A DNA stretch of 12,201 nt, from contig DDVI01000008.1 in the NCBI GenBank assembly GCA_002345205.1, positions 1 to 12,201 on the forward strand. The letters run 5' to 3'. A program made the position numbers and the translations under genes. Shown here piece by piece: positions 6,100-12,201 of the stretch (position 1 is its first letter; every line of letters begins with the position of its first letter). The notes beneath the pieces are model-generated. The model was not told the origin of the DNA. It saw nothing but the letters and a program-made list of their open reading frames with translations, and made no database searches. The stretch comes from Bdellovibrionaceae bacterium UBA2316. Lineage in GTDB: Bacteria > Bdellovibrionota > Bdellovibrionia > Bdellovibrionales > Bdellovibrionaceae.

Positions 6100-6975
6100 A
6101 TGCATAAGAAAGAAAAAACGACAACGACGATTCGTTCACTCAGCGGTTTGGTAAATTACCATGGTTTCGTGATTGGCGTCAGCGACGAGTTCTATGGTCT
6201 TTTTGTCCGTGGCGCCGAAGATGATGTCTTTCATAATTTTTCTAATTTTCCGGAAGGAACTAGTTACAAAGAACAAAAGAAATTAAAGCCTGATTTTGAA
6301 AGTCTGTCGTTAATTACAATTGATGGAAGAGACTTTGTCGTTGCATTTCCGTCGTTGTCTAAACCAAATCGTGATTATGTTGGAATTTTTGAAGTGTCAG
6401 TGAAGAATGAACAGTTTCAGATTCAGAGTCATAGAAAATACAAGGCCGAACAGCTTTTAACGTTGCTGTCAGCATCATCTAATGAGTTAAATATTGAAGG
6501 TCATGTTTTTTTTGACAATAAAATTTTTTTATTGAATCGTGGCAATCAAAAATCAGAGAATGAATTTATAAAAATTGAAAATGGCATGGGCTGGCTTCGT
6601 CATGCTATTAATCAAACTTCCGATGCAGGCTTTCACTACATAATATCTAGAGATTTTGTAAATCTAGGGGACTACGATGGACATCCGATTCATTGGACAG
6701 AAGGCATTTGGGATGAGCAGTCGATTTTGTTTTTGGCAACGGTGGAAAAAACAGACAACGCCTATGATGACGGAGATGTTTTGGCGAGCTTTATAGGGCG
6801 CTTTGATTTTAAGTCTAATAAAATATTAGGTTTACAGAAAATTCTGGACTTCAAAAAGGCGGAGGGGGTTTGTCGATGGCAATCGCGTTATTTGGTGTGT
6901 ATTGATTCTGATTCTGCAGAAATGGCTAATGAGTTTTATAGCTTACCCCTTGACGTACTAGATCGGTCTCGTTAG
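6100..6975 (+). CDS. Cytosolic beta-propeller-like protein of unknown function (DUF6929-like)
   Basis: The 291-residue product has no signal peptide or membrane helix. Its pattern recalls a family of uncharacterised bacterial proteins that I know as DUF6929 or similar propeller-like proteins: KLKPDFESLSLI followed by SKPNRDYVGIFEV (61-99), NIEGHVFFDNKIFLLNRGN (131-149), the WTEGIWDEQSILFLATVEKTDNAYDDGD stretch (199-226; EGxW, then an acidic DNAYDDGD), an SFIGRFD strand (230-236), and KKAEGVCRW near the end (252-260). The repeated EG motifs (Glu133-Gly, Glu201-Gly and Glu255-Gly) fall at the starts of successive strands, as in propeller blades. No enzyme motif is apparent. A GTG at 6097 directly precedes the ATG at 6100; the ATG is preferred, with a GGA 9 nt upstream. 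It leads a probable three-gene unit with the two exported proteins that follow (31 and 19 bp gaps). The family name is from memory of its pattern and should be treated as tentative. Confidence 0.72.
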   Translation: MHKKEKTTTTIRSLSGLVNYHGFVIGVSDEFYGLFVRGAEDDVFHNFSNFPEGTSYKEQKKLKPDFESLSLITIDGRDFVVAFPSLSKPNRDYVGIFEVSVKNEQFQIQSHRKYKAEQLLTLLSASSNELNIEGHVFFDNKIFLLNRGNQKSENEFIKIENGMGWLRHAINQTSDAGFHYIISRDFVNLGDYDGHPIHWTEGIWDEQSILFLATVEKTDNAYDDGDVLASFIGRFDFKSNKILGLQKILDFKKAEGVCRWQSRYLVCIDSDSAEMANEFYSLPLDVLDRSR

Positions 6976-7006
6976 CCTTAAAAAGAGTCAGAACAAGGAG
7001 ACCATT

Positions 7007-7501
7007 ATGTTAAAGATTCTAGGCGCATTGTTATTACCTTTGATGTTACAGGCCGCATTGCCACCAGCGCAAAAAATCCAAAAAAGTCTTATTGTTGATC
7101 AAGGTGCTATCAGTGGTGGTGTAGCGGGGAACGGCTTTTCAATGTTAAAAATGCAATTAGTGTCTATGCCAAATGTCAAAATGGAAAGGTATATTTTCGA
7201 TATTGGTGATTTGAAAGGCAATAAAGTAAAGGGTCTTCCTGGTTTTTATCATGTTCAATTGGTCAAGAATCCACCTCAAGTCGTAGTCGATTTCTCGCAA
7301 ATGCCGGTTTCAAGAGTTTTTGAAAATGATTTAACCAAAACTCTTAAGAAATCAGTCTTAGTATCAAGTGGAAAATTAGTTTCTGATCCGACGGATAAAA
7401 CATTAACTATGGTTTTGAAACTTAAAAAACCAGGTAAAATGAAAGTTATGCAAGTTAAAGGCGAAAAAGACACTAGCAAATTAGTAGTGGATATTTATTA
7501 G
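7007..7501 (+). CDS. Exported AMIN-like protein
   Basis: The 164-residue product begins with a signal peptide (residues 1-17, MLKILGALLLPLMLQA then ALPPAQ) and is expected in the periplasm. The rest is rich in beta strands. Two segments have the rhythm of AMIN-type domains, which bind murein or assist amidases and secretins: ERYIFDIGDLKGN with FYHVQLVKNPPQVVVDFS (60-97), and DKTLTMVLKLKKPGKMKVMQV ending in SKLVVDIY (130-164). The closing hydrophobic LVVDI motif is typical of AMIN domain ends, but the sequence is short and the match is by pattern alone. There is no peptidase or catalytic motif. A good AAGGAG Shine-Dalgarno (6995-7000) lies 6 nt before the ATG. It is placed between the propeller-like gene and the outer-membrane barrel gene, which suggests an envelope role. 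Confidence 0.6.
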   Translation: MLKILGALLLPLMLQAALPPAQKIQKSLIVDQGAISGGVAGNGFSMLKMQLVSMPNVKMERYIFDIGDLKGNKVKGLPGFYHVQLVKNPPQVVVDFSQMPVSRVFENDLTKTLKKSVLVSSGKLVSDPTDKTLTMVLKLKKPGKMKVMQVKGEKDTSKLVVDIY

Positions 7502-7511
7502 ATAATTAAAT

Positions 7512-7515
7512 GAGG
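7512..7515 (+). promoter_or_regulatory. Shine-Dalgarno supporting a TTG start of the barrel gene
   Basis: GAGG lies 5 nt ahead of the TTG at 7521. Upstream in the same frame there is no ATG or GTG before the stop TAA at 7503, and the next in-frame ATG is far inside the barrel domain, so the TTG is the only start that keeps the signal peptide. Confidence 0.7.
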
Positions 7516-7520
7516 TTTCT

Positions 7521-8252
7521 TTGTACGCGAAAATCGCAGCTCTTCTTTTTTTTACTGCCATAATTTCGGAAGCCCGCGTACTTAATCTTAGTGAAGAAAA
7601 ATTTGCGAGTTATTTTGCACTAGAGGCAGGTAGCTCGTTGTTAAAGACGACTCCATTCGATCAGAATTTAGCCAGCGTTGATTCCTATTCAGACGAACAC
7701 AAACTTAACCTTGGAGGCGAGTTTGGCTTTGTGTATTCTTCACCTTATATCGCATGGCGATTTTCCTTCGAAATTTTAAAGCCCTCTAAATTGCAAGATG
7801 TGCAGGGCCTTGCCGGAACGACAGCACAATATGTGGTTTCTTCGGATGTAACAGCCGTGGCGCCGAAAATTGGTTTGCAATTTCATTTGAACAAAAAGCC
7901 TAATAACCGCCTTTATCTGTACGGCTATTACGGAACGTCTAACTTAACTATGACAGAGACATATAGCTCAGTGGTTTCGCCGAACGCAGATCATGTTATT
8001 GAGGCAAAAGGCTCATCGACAGCAGCTGGCGGCGGGCTTGGATTTGAGATGAGTTTCGTAGATACAACGGCTATGGTTATTGAAATGGGTTATCGAAGTT
8101 TATCTTTCACCGAAATTAAATATTCTAAAGATGTAACTACATTTCAAGGTGCTAAAACGGTAGGCGAGGCGCTTACAAATTTGAATGGGGAAAACCGCAG
8201 TCTGAACTTTTCAGGCTATACTGTGTCTATTGGGTTTAGGTTCTGGCTTTAG
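7521..8252 (+). CDS. Small outer-membrane beta-barrel protein (OmpW/OmpA-barrel size class)
   Basis: The 243-residue product starts at a TTG codon. It has a Sec signal peptide (about 1-18, KIAALLFFTAIISEA) and then alternating polar/nonpolar strands of 8-12 residues: YFALEAGSS, HKLNLGGEFGFVYSS, IAWRFSFEIL, APKIGLQFHL, RLYLYGYYGTSNLTMTE, AAGGGLGFEMSF, AMVIEMGYRSLSFTEIKYS, and the final YTVSIGFRFWL. The end in aromatic and hydrophobic residues suits recognition by the BAM complex. Its size and about eight strands suggest a small non-pore or narrow barrel. I cannot name the subfamily. It is the last gene of the three-gene plus-strand unit, 19 bp after the AMIN-like gene. Its TAG stop overlaps the TAA stop of the convergent acyl-CoA synthetase in the sequence TTAG, so there is no room for a private terminator. 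Confidence 0.82.
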   Translation: MYAKIAALLFFTAIISEARVLNLSEEKFASYFALEAGSSLLKTTPFDQNLASVDSYSDEHKLNLGGEFGFVYSSPYIAWRFSFEILKPSKLQDVQGLAGTTAQYVVSSDVTAVAPKIGLQFHLNKKPNNRLYLYGYYGTSNLTMTETYSSVVSPNADHVIEAKGSSTAAGGGLGFEMSFVDTTAMVIEMGYRSLSFTEIKYSKDVTTFQGAKTVGEALTNLNGENRSLNFSGYTVSIGFRFWL

Positions 8253-10018
8253 TACAAGTTGTTGATAGTGTCTTTGTACTTTTGATCTAATAGTTTTCGC
8301 TTAACTTTTAATGAATGAGTTAAAAAGCCATTTTTGACTGTGAATTCTTCAACGATAACTTGATATTTCTTTACTGACTCATGATTAGCCAATTCGGAAT
8401 TAACTTTAATTACATGACGACGAATTTCATCTGTAAATTTGGTATTGGTTATTATTACATTGATTTCAGTGGAGCCAATGCCGTTGTCTTCTGCCCATTT
8501 TTTTGCATACTGATGATCTAGACTTAAAAGAGCTATAATATATTTTTTCTGATCGCCATGTATTAGAACATTTCCAATTAGTGGATTAAGTTTCAGTAGG
8601 CCTTCAATTTTTTGAGGAGCTACGTATTTTCCATTGGCCGTTTTGATCAAATCTTTCTTTCTATCCGTTATACGCAAGTGGCCGGAGGGAGTCAGCTCAC
8701 CGATGTCACCAGTTTTAAACCAACCGTCAGTAAAAGCGTCCGCGGTTGCTTTAGGGTTTTTGTAATATTCTGGTGTAACCTTGTCGCTTTTAAGAAGAAT
8801 TTCGCCATCATCGGCAAACTTAATTTTTACGTCGCCAATGGGTTTTCCAACTGTGCCGATCTGAAAATCAAATGGCGTATTAACAGCGATGGCAGCCGTT
8901 GTTTCAGTCAGGCCATAGCCTTCTAAAATCATGACTCTGCAACGTGCGAAGAATTCAGCGATAGCTGGATTTAAAGGAGCCCCGCCACTGACACAGAATC
9001 TAAGCCTATTTCCGAACGCTTTTTTTACTTTATTTAGGACAAGTCTTTGCGCAACTTCGGCTATTGCCCATTCTTTAATTGGCACTATTTCAAAATTACG
9101 AACTTTTTCAATTTTAATTTTAGATTGGTTCAGAGCCCAATCAAATAGGATTTGTTTTATTTTATTATTTTCTACACTAGAAAGAACGGCGATATATACT
9201 TTCTCGAAAATTCTAGGTACGGCAAAGATGAAGGTGGGGTTAATTTCAACTAGATTGCTTTTAATTTTTTCCATGCTTTCAGCAAACGCCATCTCATATC
9301 CAAAATGTGAATGAGCCCAATTTTCAATCCGTCCAAAGACATGAGCAAATGGAAGGAACGTTAATGTGCAATCTTCAGCGGTTGCCTGGCAGGTTGTAAA
9401 AGCCTCAACGACTTCACTGATGATTTGCCTATGGGTAAGAACAACACCTTTTGGATTTCCGGTGGTACCGCTGGTGTAAACAATGGTAGCCATAGTATCC
9501 ATTTTAATTGTGTTTATAGACGCCTTAATTGCTTTGGTATCTTCAGGTGCCAGTTTGCTTTCTAGAAGTGCATCCCAATGTTTTAACGGAGAGTCTACTA
9601 AATCAAACTTATCAATAATCACAACAGTTTTAACGGTCGGGCAGGAACTACTGATTTTTTCCCATACCCGAACCTGGCTTTTATTTTCCAGGAAGAGAAC
9701 TTCGATTTCTGCATGGTTGATTATATAGGCCATTTCATCGTGGGTAACGGCGGGGTAAATAGGAACTAATACTCGTTTGGCGCACTGGGCGGCCAGATCG
9801 ATCACGCTCCATTCATATCGAGTGCTTGCGACGACTCCGACTCTGCCAAGTTCTGTAGATATCGTTGTCCTTAGAAAGTGACTAATTTTAAATATGTCTC
9901 TTTGATATTCGGCCCATGAGATTTTAGACCATTCGCCTTTCGCTTTCACTTGAAAGGCGTTTTTATGAGACCGCAAATGAAAATCGGCGACAGTGTAGGG
10001 CAGTGGTTTTGCTGACAT
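8249..10018 (-). CDS. Long-chain fatty acid-CoA ligase (ANL superfamily)
   Basis: The 589-residue protein has normal length for bacterial long-chain acyl-CoA synthetases. These enzymes activate fatty acids with ATP to acyl-AMP and then form acyl-CoA, feeding beta-oxidation or phospholipid synthesis. Signatures in order: phosphate loop YTSGTTGNPKGVVLTH (181-196), FLPFAHVFGR (221-230), the VSGGAPLNP strand (343-351), EGYGLTETTA (366-375), TGDIGE (436-441), the hinge TDRKKDLIKTANGKYVAPQKIE (451-472), and a Lys-rich A10 region, LTHSLKVKRKLL (566-577), which should hold the catalytic lysine. The TGD-to-hinge spacing and the KTANGKYVAPQ variant fit the long-chain (FadD15/ACSL) subgroup rather than acetyl-CoA synthetase. 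No signal peptide; likely peripheral to the inner membrane. Its ATG is 2 bp downstream of the kinase gene's stop, so it is translated with the kinase. Chain-length preference cannot be set from sequence. Confidence 0.95.
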   Translation of the reverse strand: MSAKPLPYTVADFHLRSHKNAFQVKAKGEWSKISWAEYQRDIFKISHFLRTTISTELGRVGVVASTRYEWSVIDLAAQCAKRVLVPIYPAVTHDEMAYIINHAEIEVLFLENKSQVRVWEKISSSCPTVKTVVIIDKFDLVDSPLKHWDALLESKLAPEDTKAIKASINTIKMDTMATIVYTSGTTGNPKGVVLTHRQIISEVVEAFTTCQATAEDCTLTFLPFAHVFGRIENWAHSHFGYEMAFAESMEKIKSNLVEINPTFIFAVPRIFEKVYIAVLSSVENNKIKQILFDWALNQSKIKIEKVRNFEIVPIKEWAIAEVAQRLVLNKVKKAFGNRLRFCVSGGAPLNPAIAEFFARCRVMILEGYGLTETTAAIAVNTPFDFQIGTVGKPIGDVKIKFADDGEILLKSDKVTPEYYKNPKATADAFTDGWFKTGDIGELTPSGHLRITDRKKDLIKTANGKYVAPQKIEGLLKLNPLIGNVLIHGDQKKYIIALLSLDHQYAKKWAEDNGIGSTEINVIITNTKFTDEIRRHVIKVNSELANHESVKKYQVIVEEFTVKNGFLTHSLKVKRKLLDQKYKDTINNLY

Positions 10019-10020
10019 TA

Positions 10021-12021
10021 TTAATCGACTCTCTTAAGAACCATTTCAAGTGTGCGACGAGTATTTTCTTGAACATTTATAACTTCGCGAGATTTGAAGC
10101 CTAAAGAGTTTGTGACTTCAACAACCAAATTCTGATTTGCAGGAACTTTAATTTCTTGTCTTAACTTGTAGTTACTTTCGCTTTTATTGTTAATAACAAT
10201 CGTATAGTCACCGCCGGCATTCGGTACATCGATAATTAATCGCGCGTACTGTTCTTCTTGTAGATTCTCTTTAATAATCATGTTTTCGCCAGTAATCACT
10301 ACAGATCGATCTACATCGAAATAGCCTTGCTTTCTAAAGCGTACGCGAACGTCACCCTTAGATGGAATGTCTACTTTCGTAGGTGTGCGGCCTGAATATA
10401 CATTATCCAAATAGATTTCGGCTTGTCTAGGCTCTGAATCAAAATGGATAGAATATTTTTTTATACCAGCAACTGTGCTAACCGGAGTTTTTGATACAAC
10501 TCCGATGGCTTCACAAATGGCTTTGTCGCCGTCTTTACAGCGTGCCACGCAGTCTTTACTTTTAGGTTGAGCTTTACACATCGCCACTGGAGATGGAGCC
10601 GGATCACCCGGTGAATGAGATGAATTAGCCCCTTCACCCTTGTAAACAAATTGATACCAAGAAAGACCACCGATAACTAACGCGGCCATTAAAACTGGCA
10701 TCAAGAAACTAGATTCTTTTTTAGTACGTGTTTTTTCAAAATTATATCGAGTCGCGCGGGTCTTAGGTGTCGATGATGATTGTGATAGAGACGTTATTGA
10801 TGTGCGTCCTTTATTTGGCTCGTCCTGACGGCTGTCGCGTTTTTTTAACTTAACATCGATATTTTCATTAATGTTAACGTTAAGATGTACATTCTCGACG
10901 GCGTTTTCCATACCAGAACTAACTAAAATAGGGCTACTTTCTGGCTGTTTTTTGTTACCGGTATTGTCACTGTTAGCTTGACCTTGATTTTTAAATTTTT
11001 CATTTACGCGTGTGATCGTATTCGACTCAACACCATCTTGATTGGCCTGAATGTGAGAGAATTCTACCAATTTCCCTTTTTGTTCAGAGTAGGCATCAGC
11101 AAATGCGTGCTTAATGAAGACGCTGAAGTCTTGTGGAGAAAATTCTGGATAGTGTGTATTCAAGAATCTATTTAGGTCACGATGTAATGCCGCTGACGTT
11201 TGGTAGCGTAGATTTTTATCTTTTGCTAAGGCTTTGCTTACGATCTTATCTAACTCTGGGTGAATAGAAGGATCGATTTTTCTTAAAGACGGAATACTAG
11301 ATTCGCGAATTTTTCTTAAGATAGCGGCCTCGGAGCTGCCAGAGAATAGACGGTCTTTAGCTAATAATTCCCAAAGAACGATACCTAACGAAAACACATC
11401 TGTGCGTAAATCGATATTTTGTCCATCAGCCTGTTCTGGACTCATGTAACCGAATTTACCTTTTAATGTACCAGCTTTAGTAGCTTCTAGTTGGGTTTCT
11501 GCTTTTGCGATACCGAAATCGATAATTTTGATTTCGCCTTCGAAGCTGACCATTACGTTTTGCGGGCTCATATCACGGTGAGTGATATTAAGTGGCTTAC
11601 CAGTTGTCCCATCAAGACAGCGATGCGCGTGATCGAGTCCGGCAGCTACCTCTTTAATAATGTAAACAATTTGGTCTACTTGAAAATGGTTTGCTTTCTT
11701 TTTAAGTTCGTTAAGAATTTGTCTAAGGTTGCGTCCTTCAACATATTCCATAACTAGATAGAATTGATTTCTTTCGATACCAAATTCATGAATGTGAACG
11801 ACGTTGCTGTGATTTAAATTTACAGCAATCTTCGCTTCCTCTTTGAACATTTCGATGAATTCTTCATTATCGGAATATTGCGGCAAGATACGTTTGATTG
11901 CGACAAACTTACTTACGCCATTGGCACCTGAATTCTTTGCAAGATACACCTCGGCCATACCGCCAGAGGCAAGCTTTTCAAGAAGGACATATTTACCAAA
12001 ACGTTCAAAAGAGTGAGCCAT
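10021..12021 (-). CDS. Transmembrane Hanks-type Ser/Thr protein kinase with periplasmic PEGA-like domains
   Basis: The 666-residue protein has a cytosolic kinase domain (about 9-290) with all key residues: the glycine loop LASGGMAEVYLA (17-28), Lys43 in VAIKR, the helix-C glutamate near 61-62, HRDMSPQN (148-155) with catalytic Asp150, Asp168 in DFG, and the SPE of GYMSPEQ (191-197). It should be active. A low-complexity, Ser/Thr/Lys-rich juxtamembrane linker (about 330-435) contains an odd Asn/Val run (379-391). One transmembrane helix lies at about 437-460. The periplasmic part has four cysteines (482, 491, 495, 503) and then a PEGA domain (about 521-588, with SEPRQAEIYLDNVYSGRTPTKV and RFRKQGYF); residues 590-664 may be a second, diverged PEGA-like domain. 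PEGA domains in such kinases are thought to bind murein or envelope components. An AAAGGA Shine-Dalgarno supports the ATG at 12021. The acyl-CoA synthetase follows 2 bp after the stop. Confidence 0.95.
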   Translation of the reverse strand: MAHSFERFGKYVLLEKLASGGMAEVYLAKNSGANGVSKFVAIKRILPQYSDNEEFIEMFKEEAKIAVNLNHSNVVHIHEFGIERNQFYLVMEYVEGRNLRQILNELKKKANHFQVDQIVYIIKEVAAGLDHAHRCLDGTTGKPLNITHRDMSPQNVMVSFEGEIKIIDFGIAKAETQLEATKAGTLKGKFGYMSPEQADGQNIDLRTDVFSLGIVLWELLAKDRLFSGSSEAAILRKIRESSIPSLRKIDPSIHPELDKIVSKALAKDKNLRYQTSAALHRDLNRFLNTHYPEFSPQDFSVFIKHAFADAYSEQKGKLVEFSHIQANQDGVESNTITRVNEKFKNQGQANSDNTGNKKQPESSPILVSSGMENAVENVHLNVNINENIDVKLKKRDSRQDEPNKGRTSITSLSQSSSTPKTRATRYNFEKTRTKKESSFLMPVLMAALVIGGLSWYQFVYKGEGANSSHSPGDPAPSPVAMCKAQPKSKDCVARCKDGDKAICEAIGVVSKTPVSTVAGIKKYSIHFDSEPRQAEIYLDNVYSGRTPTKVDIPSKGDVRVRFRKQGYFDVDRSVVITGENMIIKENLQEEQYARLIIDVPNAGGDYTIVINNKSESNYKLRQEIKVPANQNLVVEVTNSLGFKSREVINVQENTRRTLEMVLKRVD

Positions 12022-12044
12022 TTATTCCTTTCTACTGCATTTAT

Positions 12045-12071
12045 TTATCGGTTTTTAAATTGCTACCTTAA
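12045..12071 (-). promoter_or_regulatory. Sigma-28 (FliA)-like promoter candidate for the kinase unit
   Basis: On the minus strand, ACCGATAA (12052-12045) matches 7 of 8 bases of the flagellar sigma -10 consensus GCCGATAA. Eleven base pairs upstream, TTAAGGTA (12071-12064) matches 5 of 8 bases of TAAAGTTT. The element ends 23 bp before the kinase ATG, leaving a short leader with the Shine-Dalgarno. I found no better sigma-70 pair upstream. The resemblance in sequence and distance to the candidate before the PilZ unit is the reason to list it. Confidence 0.35.
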
Positions 12072-12164
12072 GATAAGTTTGTTGTTTTTAGCCTTGACCA
12101 TGGTCCAAAAAAAACCGGTTAGAGCAAAAGATTTACAGGACAGACTAGTTAAAGATGTCTCATA

Positions 12165-12201
12165 ATGGGATTGCGGGGAGGTCTAGTGCTTTGGATTGGG
12201 A
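12165..12201 (+). CDS. Possible start of a plus-strand gene cut by the right edge
   Basis: An open frame begins at the ATG at 12165 and runs to the edge as MGLRGGLVLWIG, which looks like the start of a signal peptide (Arg then hydrophobic). A GTG at 12186 in the same frame has GGGGAGG (12175-12181) just upstream, a strong but closely spaced Shine-Dalgarno. A competing frame opens at the ATG at 12155. Only a dozen codons are visible, so the gene itself is uncertain. Confidence 0.22.
   Translation, partial: MGLRGGLVLWIG

Noticed and set aside
8612..9728. Three plus-strand open frames (8612-8926, 8931-9314, 9483-9728) opposite the acyl-CoA synthetase
   Set aside because: They are antisense to well-conserved catalytic motifs, have no family resemblance, and are expected by-products of the codon use.
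10461..11757. Open frames inside the kinase gene (10461-10670 minus; 10978-11175 and 11491-11757 plus)
   Set aside because: They overlap the kinase, linker and PEGA-coding regions in other frames and resemble no protein.
12113..12120. AACCGGTT next to an A/T run as a terminator
   Set aside because: Again a loopless palindrome of 8 bp; no stem-loop with a stem of useful length can be drawn around it.

Overview
The window looks like chromosomal DNA from a predatory or free-living relative of Bdellovibrio (Bdellovibrionota, formerly Deltaproteobacteria). The reasons are indirect: AT-leaning codon use, a Gram-negative envelope gene set (periplasmic murein transglycosylase, lipoprotein, outer-membrane barrel), a Hanks-type Ser/Thr kinase with an HRDMSPQN catalytic loop and PEGA-like periplasmic domains, and a PilZ protein. 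No 16S rRNA or other taxonomic marker is present, so this placement is inference. I saw no mobile element, CRISPR array, tRNA or rRNA, and codon use looks uniform. Genes are tightly packed in short units of alternating strand.

Layout. At 1-1151 (-) is the N-terminal part of an MltD-type lytic transglycosylase that runs off the left edge. Only 22 bp away, tsaD-rsmA-smpB (1174-3491, +) form a gapless, translationally coupled unit for decoding and ribosome quality (tRNA t6A modification, 16S rRNA dimethylation, trans-translation). A two-helix membrane protein with a HAMP domain but no output domain (3502-4191, -) lies back-to-back with a lipoprotein (4260-4961, +) whose body is a long charged helix with a bulky hydrophobic residue every 11 positions. 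A two-gene minus-strand unit (5677-5976 then 4969-5670) encodes an unrecognised 99-residue protein and a YcgR-like PilZ protein expected to bind cyclic-di-GMP. A plus-strand unit (6100-8252) encodes a cytosolic propeller-like protein of unknown function, an exported AMIN-like protein and a small outer-membrane beta-barrel that starts with TTG. The last unit (12021 to 8249, -) is a transmembrane Ser/Thr kinase with PEGA-like periplasmic domains, coupled by a 2-bp gap to a long-chain acyl-CoA synthetase. The final 180 bp hold the kinase promoter region and perhaps the start of a plus-strand gene.

The housekeeping calls (tsaD, rsmA, smpB, acyl-CoA synthetase, kinase, PilZ) are secure from motifs. 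The accessory genes share an envelope and signalling theme (murein, lipoprotein, barrel, HAMP, PilZ, kinase). The most unusual items are the hendecad lipoprotein, possible sigma-28 (FliA-like) promoter elements of similar geometry ahead of the PilZ unit and the kinase unit, and the coupled kinase/acyl-CoA synthetase pair. I see no clear intrinsic terminator anywhere; three convergent gene pairs meet tail to tail within 10 bp or overlap. No gene-free stretch exceeds 300 bp.
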